Source: Zerene cesonia
Taxonomy: Eukaryota > Arthropoda > Insecta > Lepidoptera > Pieridae
DNA length: 64,000 nucleotides
Reading direction: 5' to 3'
Assembly: GCF_012273895.1 (NCBI RefSeq)
Contig: NC_052125.1
Coordinates: 930,001 to 994,000, forward strand
The notes beneath the pieces are model-generated. The model was not told the DNA's origin. It saw only the letters and a list, made by a program, of their open reading frames with translations, and ran no database searches. The translations under genes and the position numbers were made by a program. This document shows positions 36,415-49,483 of this stretch, piece by piece (the first letter of the stretch is position 1; the number at the start of each line of letters is the position of its first letter).

Positions 36415-39400
36415 CTAAATTTTGCTCTTCACAGCGCCGACCATTTTACGCAGCTCCTTCCTGAGAATCTTGCCCGTTGGATTTTTCGGTATTTCATTTA
36501 TAAACCTCACGCCGCCGCGCAAATGTTTTGGGTTTGATAACTGAAACAAACGAAAAATGGGCTACTGAAAATCAGCGCTGCGCATTACGCGTAGCACATA
36601 CTGAGTAGTTACCCTTTTTAGCACCACACCGTTTAACATAAGTTCACTTTTTAATTTTAATTTTAATTTAACTGTGTGTAAATGTGGTGGTGGTAAATAA
36701 ACATTATTTCTTTCTTTCTTTCTTTCAAAAATGTTTCGCCGTCGGATGCGAGATAATAAAACAATATCACACTAATATTTGAATAATGAAAGTTTAAGAT
36801 ATCCCAAGGGATTAAATGATCCCTGAAATGATCGCTAAATATGTTTGGATGATTGTCCGTCAATCAAGCTGGAACTACTGAACTGATGTTGATCAAATTT
36901 GATATACTGGCGGGTATGAGTTGACTTGGGTGATAGGAATTTTATCCCGATTAAATGCGCCTTTGGAATAGAACAGGAATCTTGATATCCGAGCGGAGCC
37001 GGGACGAGCGTCTAGTGTACCATATTTATTTATTATACGTAAGTGGATCATACATGATTTCTGAAGACAGAACCTATCACACTAACGCTACATTACAATT
37101 AAATGCCATACTTAATCTCTATATATTCAAAATTCTCGCGTCACAATGTTAGTTACCATACTCCTCTGAAACGGCTGGACCGATTTTGAAAATTTGTGTA
37201 CATATCGGGTAGGTCTGAGAATCGGCCACATCTAATTCTCATTCTAAATGATAAGAGTAAGACAGAACAGTCTTTGCCGGGCCAGCTAATCCTACTAATA
37301 ATAAAGTTTGTAAGGATGTGTGTGTGTTTGTTGCTCTTTCACACAAAAACTACTGAACGGATTGCAATGAAATTTGGTACGTAGACAGCTGGACAACTGG
37401 AATAACATATAGGCAACTTTTTATCCCGATATTTCTACAGGATACGGACTTACGCGGGTAAAACCGCGGGGCGCAGCTAGTATTATATAAAGTAACATGA
37501 TTCAATACAATTGCCATGGAACTCCCCCGTCTATTATCAATATTGTAACTACCCTTAGAATCCCGTTTTATCGCTTACTAATAACGTCTCTGATAGCGTA
37601 TTAGACACAAGACGCTACACAAGGCATTTCGTATGTCAGATAAACTAAACAGCACATAGCCAGAAGTTGTAAAACAAAATAAAGTATTCTCTTGTGTTTG
37701 ATTTTACGCGAGTATTATACATTTAAAATTAAAAACATTTAAACGGATTTTAAACGCGATTTATTCATTATATTATTAACCCGACGTTTCAAACACTTTA
37801 CAGCGAGCGTGGTCACAGGGAGACTGATGAGACACGGGGAGTAGTAGTATAATGAATAAATCCCGTTTAAAATCCATTAAAAAGTTTTTAATTTCTAAAA
37901 CAAAGTATATTGTGAATGTTGATAACTTAAAACAATAATGATAATTCAGGCGTAGCATCATCGCCCTAGCAATGTGGTAGCTCACCATAAACTCTCATTA
38001 TTTCTAGAAAAGAAGACAAAACAATATTTCCATCCCCAAAAACCCAAAACGTTACATCCTCACTCACCCTTTCAGCCACATAATCCTGTATTTCCTTCTC
38101 GCTCAGCTTGGCACCAGGCTGCAGCACCACGAAGGCTAGAGGCAGTTCACCAGCAGCAAGGTCAGGTAGACCTACCACGGCTGCTTCCCTGATGCCGTTG
38201 TGTTGTAGCAGCACGGCTTCTATTTCTGCTGGTGGTACCTGTAAGGCAATTAATTATTGCAAAATGTATTAAAAGCTAGATAGAGTATTCTCTGGGAGCT
38301 CGGCAGTGTCCCCGTTATTCGAATAAAAAGCACGGCACGGGATGGCTGTTTTCTTGAAGCAATTGTGTTAAAGTTCATTATTACTAATTTACAGTGGCGT
38401 AGCTATCATGGGGCCAGGTGGTGCAGTGCACCAGGGCCCCGGAGCCCAGGGGGCCCTCTAACTTCAGCTTTGAAAGAGGGGAGGAAGGCGGAAAGAGGGG
38501 AGGAGGGCCCGATTCTTTCCCTATGCACCAGGGCCCTTGTCCCCCTAGCTACGCCACTGCTAATTTAAAACATAGAATGGTGATAGATTACCTGAAGTTG
38601 GGTAACAAATTAAGACGGGAGGTCTCTCAAGCCGAGACTGAATAAATAAATAACGATTTGGTATAACATGAATCTTATAACAGTAGAAGAACTGCGTTTC
38701 GAGACTTAGTTTTTTATAAGTATTTTTTCTCTCGCACATTACTTTTAATCTATACTAATATGAAGCTGAAGATTTGTTTGTATGTTTGGTTTAAAGCACT
38801 TATCTTGGGAACTAGAACAATTTAAAAAAATTATATCACCGTTGAATTTAGTAATTTAGGCTATATAAGTATCACAGGCGTTTTCTTTTTTTCAATTAAC
38901 TCACCTGATACCCCTTAAACTTGATCAACTCCTTTAACCTGTCCACTATATAGAAACACCCTTCATCATCATAGTACCCCAGGTCCCCAGTTCTGAAGAA
39001 CCCTTCATCATCGAAGTCATCCCGCCTATCCTTGTTCAAATATCCTTTCATCACCACCAGGCCTTTAGCACAGATTTCACCTTCTTGATTTGGACCAAGG
39101 GCTTCTCTTGTTTCTGGGTTCACAACCTAAAAAAAAACCAATATTTTAAAGAGGAAAGACAGAAACATTAAAACGTTAATTTGTATATATTTTTTATGTA
39201 TATGTAACTAACTACTTGAGACTCGATTTTGACCCACTTTAAACAAACAGATTCGTATCAAGGATCGATGACTATACATTAATATCATGAGTTTAACTGA
39301 TTAGGATCGACAACATTTAATAATTTCTTTCCTTACTATGCTTGTTTCGTTCGGAGCTGGAGGTACGTATCCTTTTCTTCACCCTTCCCAGTCCATTCCT

Positions 39401-42400
39401 TTATTCCCACCGTCAATTCTTTCTTTATTCTTAACCCCTCAAAACCTGGCAAGACATTAGCACCGACCCTACAAATGTTCATGGGCGGTGGTGATCGCTT
39501 ACCATCAGGCGATCCACAAGCTCCGCTGTCGGCTATTACATAAAAAAAAACTTACTTTCAATATAACATTCTCCACTACATTACCAACGCTGCCCATCTT
39601 GTCAAAATTCATATTAAAGGTCAAAGCAAGCGTACATTCAGTTAGACCATACCCTTGCAGAATAGCTACGACATTTGGGAACCTAAAATACATGAAAATT
39701 CGTTTATTTCGCCAAACATTTTTGATAAAACATACAATTTAAATTACATATCGAGAAATTTAGAAGCAAAATGCTGCGTCTCAGCTATTGCTGCCCAGGA
39801 CTCTAGAATATCAGACAGCGCTGATTTTCTGACGCCCTGTATAATTATTAATCATTATTAAAAATATGTTTAAGAACTATTGATCTAGAGAATTATACAT
39901 TACTAGCAAACCAGGCGAACTCTGTTTCGCCACCAGATGGCTGTATGTGAAAAATCATTTTCCGGCTTTTCAGTTGAAATTTTTTCTGAATTTTCTTTGC
40001 CATAAACCTCACGGCGCCCGAGACCTTTCCAACGAATGCAAAACCGTGGAAATCGGTTCGTGCGTTCTGGAGTTATAGCGTCAGGAAGGAAAACCCGACT
40101 TATTTATATATATTAGATTATTTTAGCTACAATGGTTAAAAGATCCTTTTTTGAACGAGGATGAAATCATATCATAAATGAGGAAGTTTGAAAGAATAGA
40201 AAAGAACCACGGTTGCCACGATCCACAGAACGACGCGGATTCGAATCCGCATCCGCAATCAGGAGGCGCCTGATCGAATGTTTCCACTTGTTTATAAATT
40301 TCTAACTTACATTTTTTTACAAGATATCGCCGTCTCTTCATACAACGGCGCCGCTCCTGAGTAGATTTCGACAACCGAGCTTGTATCGTATTTCCCCTGC
40401 GCTTTAGATAACGCTGTCAACATCGCTGGTACCACACTGAGCTGGGATATCTGAAAATGGTAACAAACATTATAATATTTATTTTATTTTCCCTCAAAAC
40501 TTCCAACTACAGTTGCAGAAAATGCAATCAATCAAAAATGGAGAGGACTGTTTTCTGTGGTGTATACTGTTTAGGCTTGTAGCCTTATAGATCTTCAGGC
40601 ACTCAGCTAGCCTTCTATTTCCATTCAAATAAAAGTGAAGTCCCGTGTCCCCTGCTGGGGTATGGGGCAGATGATATACATCTGTTTCACTGATCGATTT
40701 TCTTTATGGACAAGTAGGTGATCAGCCTTCTGTGTCCTGCCAGACCGAAACATTTTTTTTTTATTGTCCCCACCGGGAATCGAACCCAGGACCCCTCGGT
40801 TCTACGCTCACGCGTTTACCACTGTACCAAGGAGGCGTCATTCAAGTCAAACATTCAAATAAAAACCATACAATAAAATCGCTTAATTACAATGTGAACT
40901 GTGAATTTCGTTTAACCACGAAGCTATATTACAGCTAAAAACTCTATAAATATCTCTTATACACATTCTATGACATAAATGTAGCGACAGCCTTCTGAAT
41001 CGCGCAAGCGATATATTTTCCCTACAGACCATATTTTTCTAACATCATTCAATCGGGGCCTTTCCGGCCAGTCGTATAGGTCGAGGGTCTTTATTTTGAG
41101 GAATTGCCTTCGTCCACATATGTTATCTGTTAAATAGGGTCTTATTCAAGCCTTCAGAATTCAAGCAACTAACAAACCTCAGTCAATTGAATTACCTGAT
41201 ATTTTTCAACCGTCTTAAAATACGTGTCAACGTCAAACTTCGGTAGGTATATTGTCAATTTGCCTCTCAGGAATCCAGAGAGAGTACTGATTAAACCCAT
41301 GCTATGGAACCATGGCGTTATTGAGAGACTCCTTTGGGGAGGCATTTCGAAAGGTGGTCTGAAATTATTTATATTATACAATGTATATATAAAAGGGAAA
41401 TACTTTTATATAAATATACTTGCTCCCTGCCCGTTAGCCAGGTTGCAATTTAACGTAATTGAAATAATATTAATTTAAACTTAATTTTTAGTTTTATAGC
41501 ATTGAAATGCTTTTTAAATGAGAAATTTTGAAAGAATAGAAAAAATTTATCACGAGGCAGGATTCGAACCTGCGTTTCTTGCCTAACCGTAGCAACGCCT
41601 AGCCTCTCGGCCACCCGTGATCCCGCCACAGTAATCGAATTTCTTCTACTCTTTCGGTTTCATGTGCCTAAGGGGCACCCCACGCCATCTATTGAGACGA
41701 TTATTTTATAATTATAATGATGTTGATTTATATTCAAATTCAAATTAAAGTTATTTGCAAGAATGTAGTAACAAAGTATAGATTTTATTACAAAATTAAT
41801 ACATTCTTTATCATACCCATAAATTCGGTGTGTAATATAAACCATCCTCTCTCTCTGTCTCTCAAACCTTGTTAAAAAAAATTACTTACGTACAAGCTGC
41901 AAGCAAATTAAGATGGGTGATCATAACACCCTTCGGTAGACCCGTCGTGCCGGAAGAATATAAAATGAATGCCGTGTCTATCTGCCCTGCGACCTCTACG
42001 CACTGGAAGTCATCGTACCGCACGTTTTCGAAACCGGTACCGGTATGTGCCGATACCGGTTTCGCGATATCGTTATATGATAACGTGTTCGGTTGATTTT
42101 CATCGCCGTAGAGTATGATTTTCTCAAGGAATTTCAGCGATTTATAGTTTTTCGAGTGCTGTTTGTATGAAAATGGGGAAGCGAATATAAATTTCGGTTT
42201 CGCTATGTTCATTACGTGCGTGAGTTCATCTGGAACGAGAAAATATATGTATTTTTATGTGAATGAATCGTTTCACCCGTGTATCCCGTAGGAATACCGG
42301 TATAAAAAGTTGCCTATGTGTTATTCTAATTATCCATCTATGTACGTACCAAATTTCATTGCAATCGGTTCAGTAGTTTTTGCTGGACAACTGAAATAAC

Positions 42401-45400
42401 ATATAGGCAACATTTTATCCCAATATTCCTACGGGATACGGACTTACGCGGGTGAAACCGTGGAGAGCAGATAGTTACTTGATAATTTATTAAAGTGTTT
42501 TGATTATAAAATTAGTTACATTTTTTATGTTAAGATTAGTTTAAGTTCCGACAATGGATGCTTTATTCTAACGAAAACTGTCGATATCAGGGTGAACCCT
42601 CAGTTCACCCACGCGTTCGTTCTAAGATGCAGTAGCCCTTCAGGCTAGCTAAAACAAAAAAGGTCAGTTCAACTCGAACCGTCGTAGCAAGCGGAGCTCT
42701 TGAAGTACAGAATAAATTGATTTAATTATTCACAATTGCTTTTTCTTTTGCTACATCACTCAGTATTGGCGATAGAAATGGTCAAGCAAGTCGGGACGTC
42801 AACAATGCTGACGCCACTCTTTTTAAAAACAAGCACGGTCAGCATGATCTGTCAGATATACATTAATTATCTGTGTTTATAATTATAAAAATATCGTGAT
42901 AATGTATCTAAAAGATAGTGTTATTATTTTACATGCAAAATAAATAAACCATGCATTTAGATACTATTAGATCGTTAAAAAAAACGAATTATGGGTTTTA
43001 GCGCTAAATTCTGCGTGTTCCATTTTCCGAATCTCTTTTTCATTTGTTTTTATGTGTCTAAGCCTCGTTGAAATTAGGATCATTAAAAGAATTTAGTCTA
43101 GAATTATAAATATAACTTTAACACACAAATTATAGGTGGCTGAAAAGACTTTTGTATAAATTTAATAATTAATATTACTTTTTCTCACTAAATTATAACG
43201 GTATTTGTTTAATTAATTCTAGCCTCAAGTGGTGTGGCAGAATATCAGCGACAGGGTCCCATTGACTCTGACATTTTTCCTGAGCCAAGACAAGACGTTT
43301 TAAGAACACAGTGCACATTTGTCTCCGGCCTGTCTTTTTTTTCTCTGTATCTTAATTTTTCTTTGTTTAATTGTCTTATTTTGTAATTGTCATGTATTTA
43401 ATGTGTTCTTTGAATAAACTTTTAATGTATCTATCTATCATAAAATTATAAAAAACATACCTTTACTATAGCTCAAATTAATCGTAGTGGCAATGGCGCC
43501 AGCGCAGATTATGCCAATTAGAGTACTCCAGAATTCTCGGCGATTTTCCGAACTGATGGCTATCACGTCTCCCTTTTTCACACCAAAGCGAATGAGCGAG
43601 ACAGCTATATTCATAGCCTCTTGGGCTATTTCACCGTAGAAGAGTTTCTCATCGGTCAAGCCGTTGATCTGGAAATAAATCATCACCATCATCATCAAAA
43701 GCATCGTACCCATCATCATAAAATATATCATAATTACATCAACAACAACGTTATACTCATCATCAGAGCATAATAACCACCATCAACGTCATCATCATCA
43801 CCACTGACACCGTCAACACCATCGTCTTTATTCGGTATCATATCTTAAGTAGCTATGCGATTCAACTAACAAATCGAGTTGGCGCCATTTGTGACGTCAC
43901 GTGTATTAAATAAATACAAATTAATATAATCCATGTTGAGAAATATCGTTTGATATATTATAATAATTATTAGGAAAGAAAGGATATAGGCCCCCGGCTC
44001 TAGTCAAACTCTCCTAAGGAAATTTCTTTTTTTAAGTTTAACTTTGACATTTGAAGTGATAGGGCCGATGCAAATGCGTTGCCTGCTTTTAAGGGATAAA
44101 GGATGAAAAAAGGATTGACGACAGTAATAAGGGAACATAATATTATTAGGAATTAGAAACTTTTTAACGGATTTTAAACGAGATTTATTAATTATATTAT
44201 ATAGAGTCTCCCCGTGACCACGCTCGCTGTAAAGTGTTCGAAACGTCGGGTTAATAATATAACGAATAAATCGCGTTTTAAATCCGTTAAAAAGTTTTTA
44301 ATTTCTTAATGTATAATACTCGCGTGAAATCAAACACAAGAAAAGAATATAATATTGTTAAAAAAATTTTTCTATTCTTTCAAAATTTCTCATTTATAAA
44401 GCATTTCAATGCTATAAAACTAAAAATTATATTGTTAATTTATTTTTTCTTAATTTTTCAAAAGACTACCTGTCTGCGTGCCTTTCGCTGTAATATATTT
44501 TGTCCTTTACCCAACGGCTGTCTGGTAGAGATGGCTTTTAGACATAAGGCCGCCATTTGTATAGTATTAAGTTGCTGTTTATTTTATCTCTGTTTTATAT
44601 TTATAAATGTGCAAAGAATAAATAAGGAATATTGGGAAAAGTGTATCCAGCAGTCTGGCTAAACACAGTAACATAGTATAGTACTATTTCTCGACGATGT
44701 CCTTTGGAGGTATGGTACCGTCCCCAGTGCGAACTGGCCCAATTTGTGCCGAAGCGTGCTCGACGCCTACACTCAAATCGTGAGACACTTAAGTACTTGA
44801 TAGCACGTCATGTGCAAAGGGATACTTGAAATAGAATAGTAGTAGTATTTGTAAGTAACAATAATTGTTTAATTGTTTACACGGTTTAATTTTTAGTTTT
44901 ATAGCATTGAAATGCTTTTTATAAATGAGAATTTTTTTTGAAAGAATAGAAAAAATTCGATCACGAGGCGGGAATCGAACCCGCGTTTCTTGCCTAACCG
45001 TAGCAACGCCTAGCCTCTCGGCCACCCGTGTCCCGAATCCCGCCCCGTGATCGAATTTTTGTATTCTTTCAAAAAAAATTTCTGTTTACACGAGTGTTAT
45101 GGAACTCTCCTGTAAACCGCGACTGCTTATGAAGGTGGATTGCAGTGTTTTCTTGTGTTTGATTTTACGCGAGGTTTATACATTTAGAAGTTTAAGACTT
45201 TAACGGGTTTTAAACGTGATTTATTCCTTATTTGACCCGTCGTTTCGGGCACTATACAGCGAGCTTGAATAAGATGTTATATGTAAACAGTGTTTGAATG
45301 TCGTGTTAAACAGTATAATGAATAAATCGCGCTTAAAATCCGTTAATAATTTTTTGATAACTTCTATAAGGTGATATTTTGAAAATACGTAACATTTGTG

Positions 45401-48400
45401 TTTTTGTATGTAGGTTTGTATTATATCTAACAAAAACTATAGGTCTGATTTCAAAATGATTACAAATAGAATAGTTTCCTTAAAAGTTTCCTATTTTTTA
45501 TAAGTGTAGATAGGCCTCGAAAAATATGAAAAAATTGGGGGATCCCCTCGCTGCCTACGGATAGCCGCCCCTGAATTATTTATTTATCACTCCATAGTAT
45601 AAAAAAGTTGCTTTTCTGTCCCTATGTCCCTATGCACGCTTAAGTCTTTTAAACTACGCGACGGATTTTGATGGGGTTTACTACATAGAGTGATTACAGA
45701 GGAAGGCTTATGTATTAAACATAAGCCTTCTCACATCTATTAAACTATTGAATTAACGCGTACGAAGCCGCGGGCAAAAGGTAGTTTCAAATAAAATATG
45801 GCCTGTAAGTTGAACTTGTAATCCTACTCCTACCTACTTACTAATATTATAAATGCGAAAGTTTGTAAGGATGTGTATGTGTTTGTTACTCTTTTACGCA
45901 AAAACTACTCAACCGATTGCAACGAAATTTGGTACGTAGACAGCTGGACAACTAGAATAACATATAGGCAACTTTTTATCCCAACATTCCTACGGGATAT
46001 GGAGTTACGCGAAACCGCGGGGCGCAGCTAGTGTTCAATAATCATAAAAAATTACGTTAAAAACCACCCAGTGCTTTTTACATGACTGACGCACATACAA
46101 ATGGTAAATTTACCAACCATCGTTTTGTTATCATAAAACATCAGTATAACAATTAATTTATAGTTTTAATGGAATATGACGTATGTATAAAAACGAAAAA
46201 ACTCACATTTAAAAGAAAAAAGGACGCTTTCGATATTTCCTATTATAGATAAGTTATCGATTGTTAATTATTTTTTTAATTTAAATGCAAGAAGTTTATT
46301 TTAATTATTAAAATTTATCTAATACTAGACGCTCGTCCCGGCTCCGCCCGGATATCAAGATTCCCGTTTTATCCCAAGAAGCATTTAATCGGGATACAAA
46401 GTATCCTATCACCCAAGTAAGCTCATACCCTGTCTGTACATAAATTTCATCAAAATCCATCCAGTAGTTTCAGTGTGATTGACGGACAAACATCAAAAAA
46501 AGCAATTTTTCACATCTATACTAATATTATAAATGTTTGACGCACTAATCTCAGGAACTACTGGTCCGATTTGAAATTTTTTTTCAGTGTTAGATAGTCC
46601 ATTTATTGAGGAAGGCTATACATGTACCACAGGTGAAGCCGGGGCGGACCGCTCGTTTATAATATTAGTGTGATTATCAATGCGAAAGCCCATATAATGC
46701 CCTATGGGAAATAATTTTTAAAATGTCATTTAAACATTAGAAGAATTATTCATGAAGATTATTTGATAAATTAGTACTAACTTACTTAGTTGGTATTTAA
46801 TATATTTGTTCTTTATCTGTTTATTTGAACCTACATTCAGTGTTAGCGCCATCGGTGTGATTTATGTATGCGTATTTATCCTACTATCCTACTAATATTA
46901 TAAATGCGAAATTTGTAAGGATGTGTTTGTGTTTGTTGCTCTTTCACGCAAAAACTACTGAACCGATTGCAATGAAATTTGGTACGCAGACAGCTGGACA
47001 ACTGGAATAACATATAGGCAACTTTTTATCCCGATATTCCTACGGAATACGGACTTACGCGGGTGAAACCGCAGGGAGCAGTTAGTATTATTATATAATA
47101 TGTTTTCAGGTGTGAGTATTTAGATATATATTTTTATATTGTATATATGTAGTATTTTATATGTATTTGGTGTATGTATGTATTTGTGTATATGTGTAAC
47201 TATGTATATATTAATACATATTTATGGTTTTTCTATACATTTCTATTACATTTATTTTATAGCACCTTTTTCCCTGTGTTCTTTTACTAAATATGAATAG
47301 CGTCTCCTTGTCCACCAGGTTGTCTGGAAGAGATCGCTTTTTTAGCTATAAGACTGCCTGTTGTGCTTTTATAGAGTTTATTTATAGAATTTACTTCTAT
47401 GACTTGGTGCACAATAAAGTACTTTGATTTGATTTGATACTTAAAACAAGTAAACCAATTATTTCATCTAACGATTTCTATACCACTGTAATATACCTCC
47501 ACGAGCGAAGGCACTCAAAAAAAAAATCGATTAAGAAAGTTTATCAAGAAATTTTTATCGTATGTATTATATCGTACTTGTAATAAATATCTACATATAT
47601 ATACTATTCCACAGATAATATAATACTATAGACTATACAATAATAAAATGGAATTGTTTGTTTCACGCGAATCCAGAAACTATTGGATTTTATGTAGATT
47701 TATAATATGTAATAGCTAGATTTGTATAAGGTTGAGTTCTTTTATCAGCTGCGCCCCGCGGTTTCACCCGCGTAAGTCCGTATTCCGTAGGAATATCGGG
47801 ATAAAAAGTTGCCTATATGTTATTTCAGTTGTCCATCTATCTACGTACCAAATTTCATTGCAATCGGTTCAGCAGTTTTTGCGTGAAAGAGCAACAAACA
47901 CACACACATTCTTACAAACTTTCGCACTTACAAACTTTCGATATTCCTACGGGATACAAACTTACGCGGGTGAAACCGCGGGGCGCAGCTAGTACGTTGA
48001 TAATACTAGTATAATATGTTATCTGTGATAACACGTTGATGAAAATACCTAAAAAGTATAAAAATTTAATACAAACTTTTCCTCATTCTTTAAGGAAAAA
48101 TATTAAGTTTTGAATAGAGTTTTGGTTGTGCATTGATATATTAGCCAATCAATCAGATACTAAGTTAATCTGTCCACAGTTCTTGATTTGATATAATACT
48201 AGCTGCGCCCCGCGGCTTCACCCGCGTAAGTCCTATGTTTTAGAATAACCACGTCAAATCAGTAACGTAATTTTAAAGATTTAATTATACAGACACATAA
48301 ACAGCGGAAAGGTTCTATACTATGTAGTGATAAGGCTTTTGACTGACCGTCCGATCTATTTACAAACAAATACAAATAGGGAAACTTAAAAAAATAACAC

Positions 48401-49483
48401 GATAATAATATTATAGGATTAATACAATAGGTATATTTTTTTTTCCTGCTACAATCGGCTGTTTTATGATATGTAATGATGACAAACGTTATTTCCAAAA
48501 CTTAGACTAGCTTTAGCACGCATGTTGCTTGCATGATATTAAGCTAATACCTATAGCCGTCTCCTTGGTACCGTGGTTAACGCGTTAGCTAAACCGAACC
48601 GGGTACCTTGGTTCAATTCCCGGTGGGGACAAAAAAAATGTCTCGGTCTGGCAGGACATAGAAGACTGATCACCTACTTGTCCCATCTGCCTCTGCATCT
48701 GCCCCATACCACACTAGGGGACACGGGACTTCAATTTTTATGTTTTCTATATTATATGTCGGATTATCTCCTGAACTTTATTTTGATTTGTTTATGCGTT
48801 TTCACATCGAAACATTTAATTTTATATTACTAGTAAGTACCCGGATGCAAAAGTAGCTCATGCGCAATTCAGACTTTAGTCTATCCAGGTATCAAATTTT
48901 ATACAGATCAGCTGTTATTACCTAAAATCATTACAAACATACATCCATACATCCTCACAAACTTTTATGTATAGCACGATATAATTAAATAAATAATAAC
49001 ATTATATTTGTAAGATTAATTCAAACAGCTTCTCAAAATCTCAATGAATAGTAAATATTCGGGATTATAATGATAAGGCCCGTTTCCCTTTCCTCACCCT
49101 TCCCAGTCCATTCCTTCTTTCCAGTTGTCAATTCTTTCTAACCCCATAAAAGCGGGCAGCGCATTCGCAGAGACAGTGCATCTGCTCATGGGCGGTGGTA
49201 ATCGCTTACCATCAGGCGAACCACCAGCTAGCTCAGTTGCCCGCTGTGACATTAAAAAATGCACTTTGATCTTAATAAAAACACAAAGAAAAACCAGTAA
49301 CATCACAGATTACTTAATACTCTAGTTGTTATAGCTAAAACAATATAAATGCTATGTAATACATACCAAGGCCACTTCATTTTCGAATTCTACGAGTTTT
49401 TTTAAAACGAATTCGCCAAAATTCAAAGTAATATAAATGCTCCGAGTGCTCGCTCCGTACATATATTTTGGATTTTTGAACAT
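36415..49483 (-). CDS. Luciferase-like acyl-CoA synthetase B (ends SKI)
   Basis: Complete nine-exon gene read right to left: 49367-49483, 43461-43668, 41890-42229, 41196-41358, 40311-40450, 39556-39682, 38905-39126, 38068-38238 and 36415-36540. The exons join to 537 codons plus TAG. Motifs: SSGTTGLPKG (200-209), PWFHSMG, QGYGLTE (332-338), RTGD (Asp413), DRLKELIKFKGYQV (427-440) and NPTGKILRK with the A10 Lys520. All intron phases equal those of gene A and exons 1, 2, 4, 5 and 7 have identical lengths (117, 208, 163, 140, 222). Exon 3 is 36 bp longer, adding about 12 residues before the P-loop; exon 6 is 12 bp shorter. The C terminus is SKI, a conservative variant of PTS1. Intron 1 (about 5.7 kb) is full of repeats. 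Same expected acyl-CoA ligase chemistry as A; substrate unknown. Confidence 0.92.
37118..37289 (+). mobile_element. Helitron-like element, family H4, intron 8 of synthetase B
   Basis: Runs directly into the H1 copy at 37290. Confidence 0.6.
37290..37480 (+). mobile_element. Helitron-like element, family H1, intron 8 of synthetase B
   Basis: Inserted exactly at the 3' end of an H4 element; about 10 bp missing near the 5' end. Confidence 0.75.
37685..37900. repeat. Fold-back element, family F, intron 8 of synthetase B
   Basis: Full left arm from CTTGTGTTTGATTTTACGCG, then a right arm missing its inner part. Confidence 0.65.
38392..38559. mobile_element. hAT-type MITE, copy 2, intron 7 of synthetase B
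   Basis: Same terminal inverted repeats as copy 1; 168 bp. It is flanked by a perfect 8-bp direct repeat CTAATTTA (38384-38391 and 38560-38567), diagnostic of hAT insertion. Confidence 0.9.
40630..40838 (-). mobile_element. tRNA-derived SINE (type T2), intron 4 of synthetase B
   Basis: Reverse copy; the tRNA-like head is at the right end (GGGAATCGAACCC on the plus strand). Confidence 0.7.
41530..41655 (-). mobile_element. tRNA-derived SINE (type T1), intron 3 of synthetase B
   Basis: Minus-strand copy with GGCCGAGAGGCTAGG and a B-box; the body outside the tRNA part also matches the copy at 32550. Confidence 0.7.
44155..44342. repeat. Fold-back element, family F, intron 1 of synthetase B
   Basis: Short left arm and full right arm. 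Another, more diverged copy is at 45147-45360. Confidence 0.65.
44940..45065 (-). mobile_element. tRNA-derived SINE (type T1), intron 1 of synthetase B
   Basis: Nearly the same tRNA-like core as at 41530, and flanked on one side by an inverted piece of the tail, suggesting nested or inverted insertion. Confidence 0.65.
45592..45784 (+). mobile_element. Helitron-like element, family H3
   Basis: Contains ACTACGCGACGGATTTTGATGG and ends GCCGCGGGCAAAAGGTAG before T. Confidence 0.6.
45822..46031 (+). mobile_element. Helitron-like element, family H1, intron 1 of synthetase B
   Basis: Full length, hairpin loop shortened. Confidence 0.75.
46515..46654 (+). mobile_element. Helitron-like element, family H2
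   Basis: Terminal CTAG changed to CTCG; internal deletion near the 5' end. It adjoins an H3-like reversed copy at about 46325-46505. Confidence 0.6.
46887..47085 (+). mobile_element. Helitron-like element, family H1, intron 1 of synthetase B
   Basis: Full length; end reads TTAG. Confidence 0.75.
47295..47440 (+). repeat. Dispersed repeat ending TTTGATTTGATTTG
   Basis: Contains CACCAGGTTGTCTGGAAGAGATCGC and AAGACTGCCTGTTGTGCTTT. It looks like a non-LTR or SINE 3' end. Related copies: 19070-19205, 18590-18860 (reverse), 44510-44640, 54700-54800. Confidence 0.6.
47748..47992. mobile_element. Helitron-like H1 composite with two 3' ends
   Basis: A reversed H1 (47748-47939) runs directly into a forward H1 3' segment (47940-47992) ending in hairpin plus CTAG, so both outer ends are 3' ends. 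Confidence 0.7.
48552..48732 (+). mobile_element. tRNA-derived SINE (type T2), intron 1 of synthetase B
   Basis: Head CTCCTTGGTACCGTGGTT and B-box GGTTCAATTCCC, with a slightly shortened tail. Confidence 0.65.

Noticed and set aside
44309..44662. Open frame of 117 codons with hydrophobic stretches
   Set aside because: It covers a fold-back arm and a dispersed-repeat 3' end; hydrophobicity reflects T-rich DNA.
2262..45065. tRNA-like segments that could be called as tRNA genes
   Set aside because: They recur with conserved non-tRNA tails and have poor acceptor and anticodon arms, so they are SINEs.
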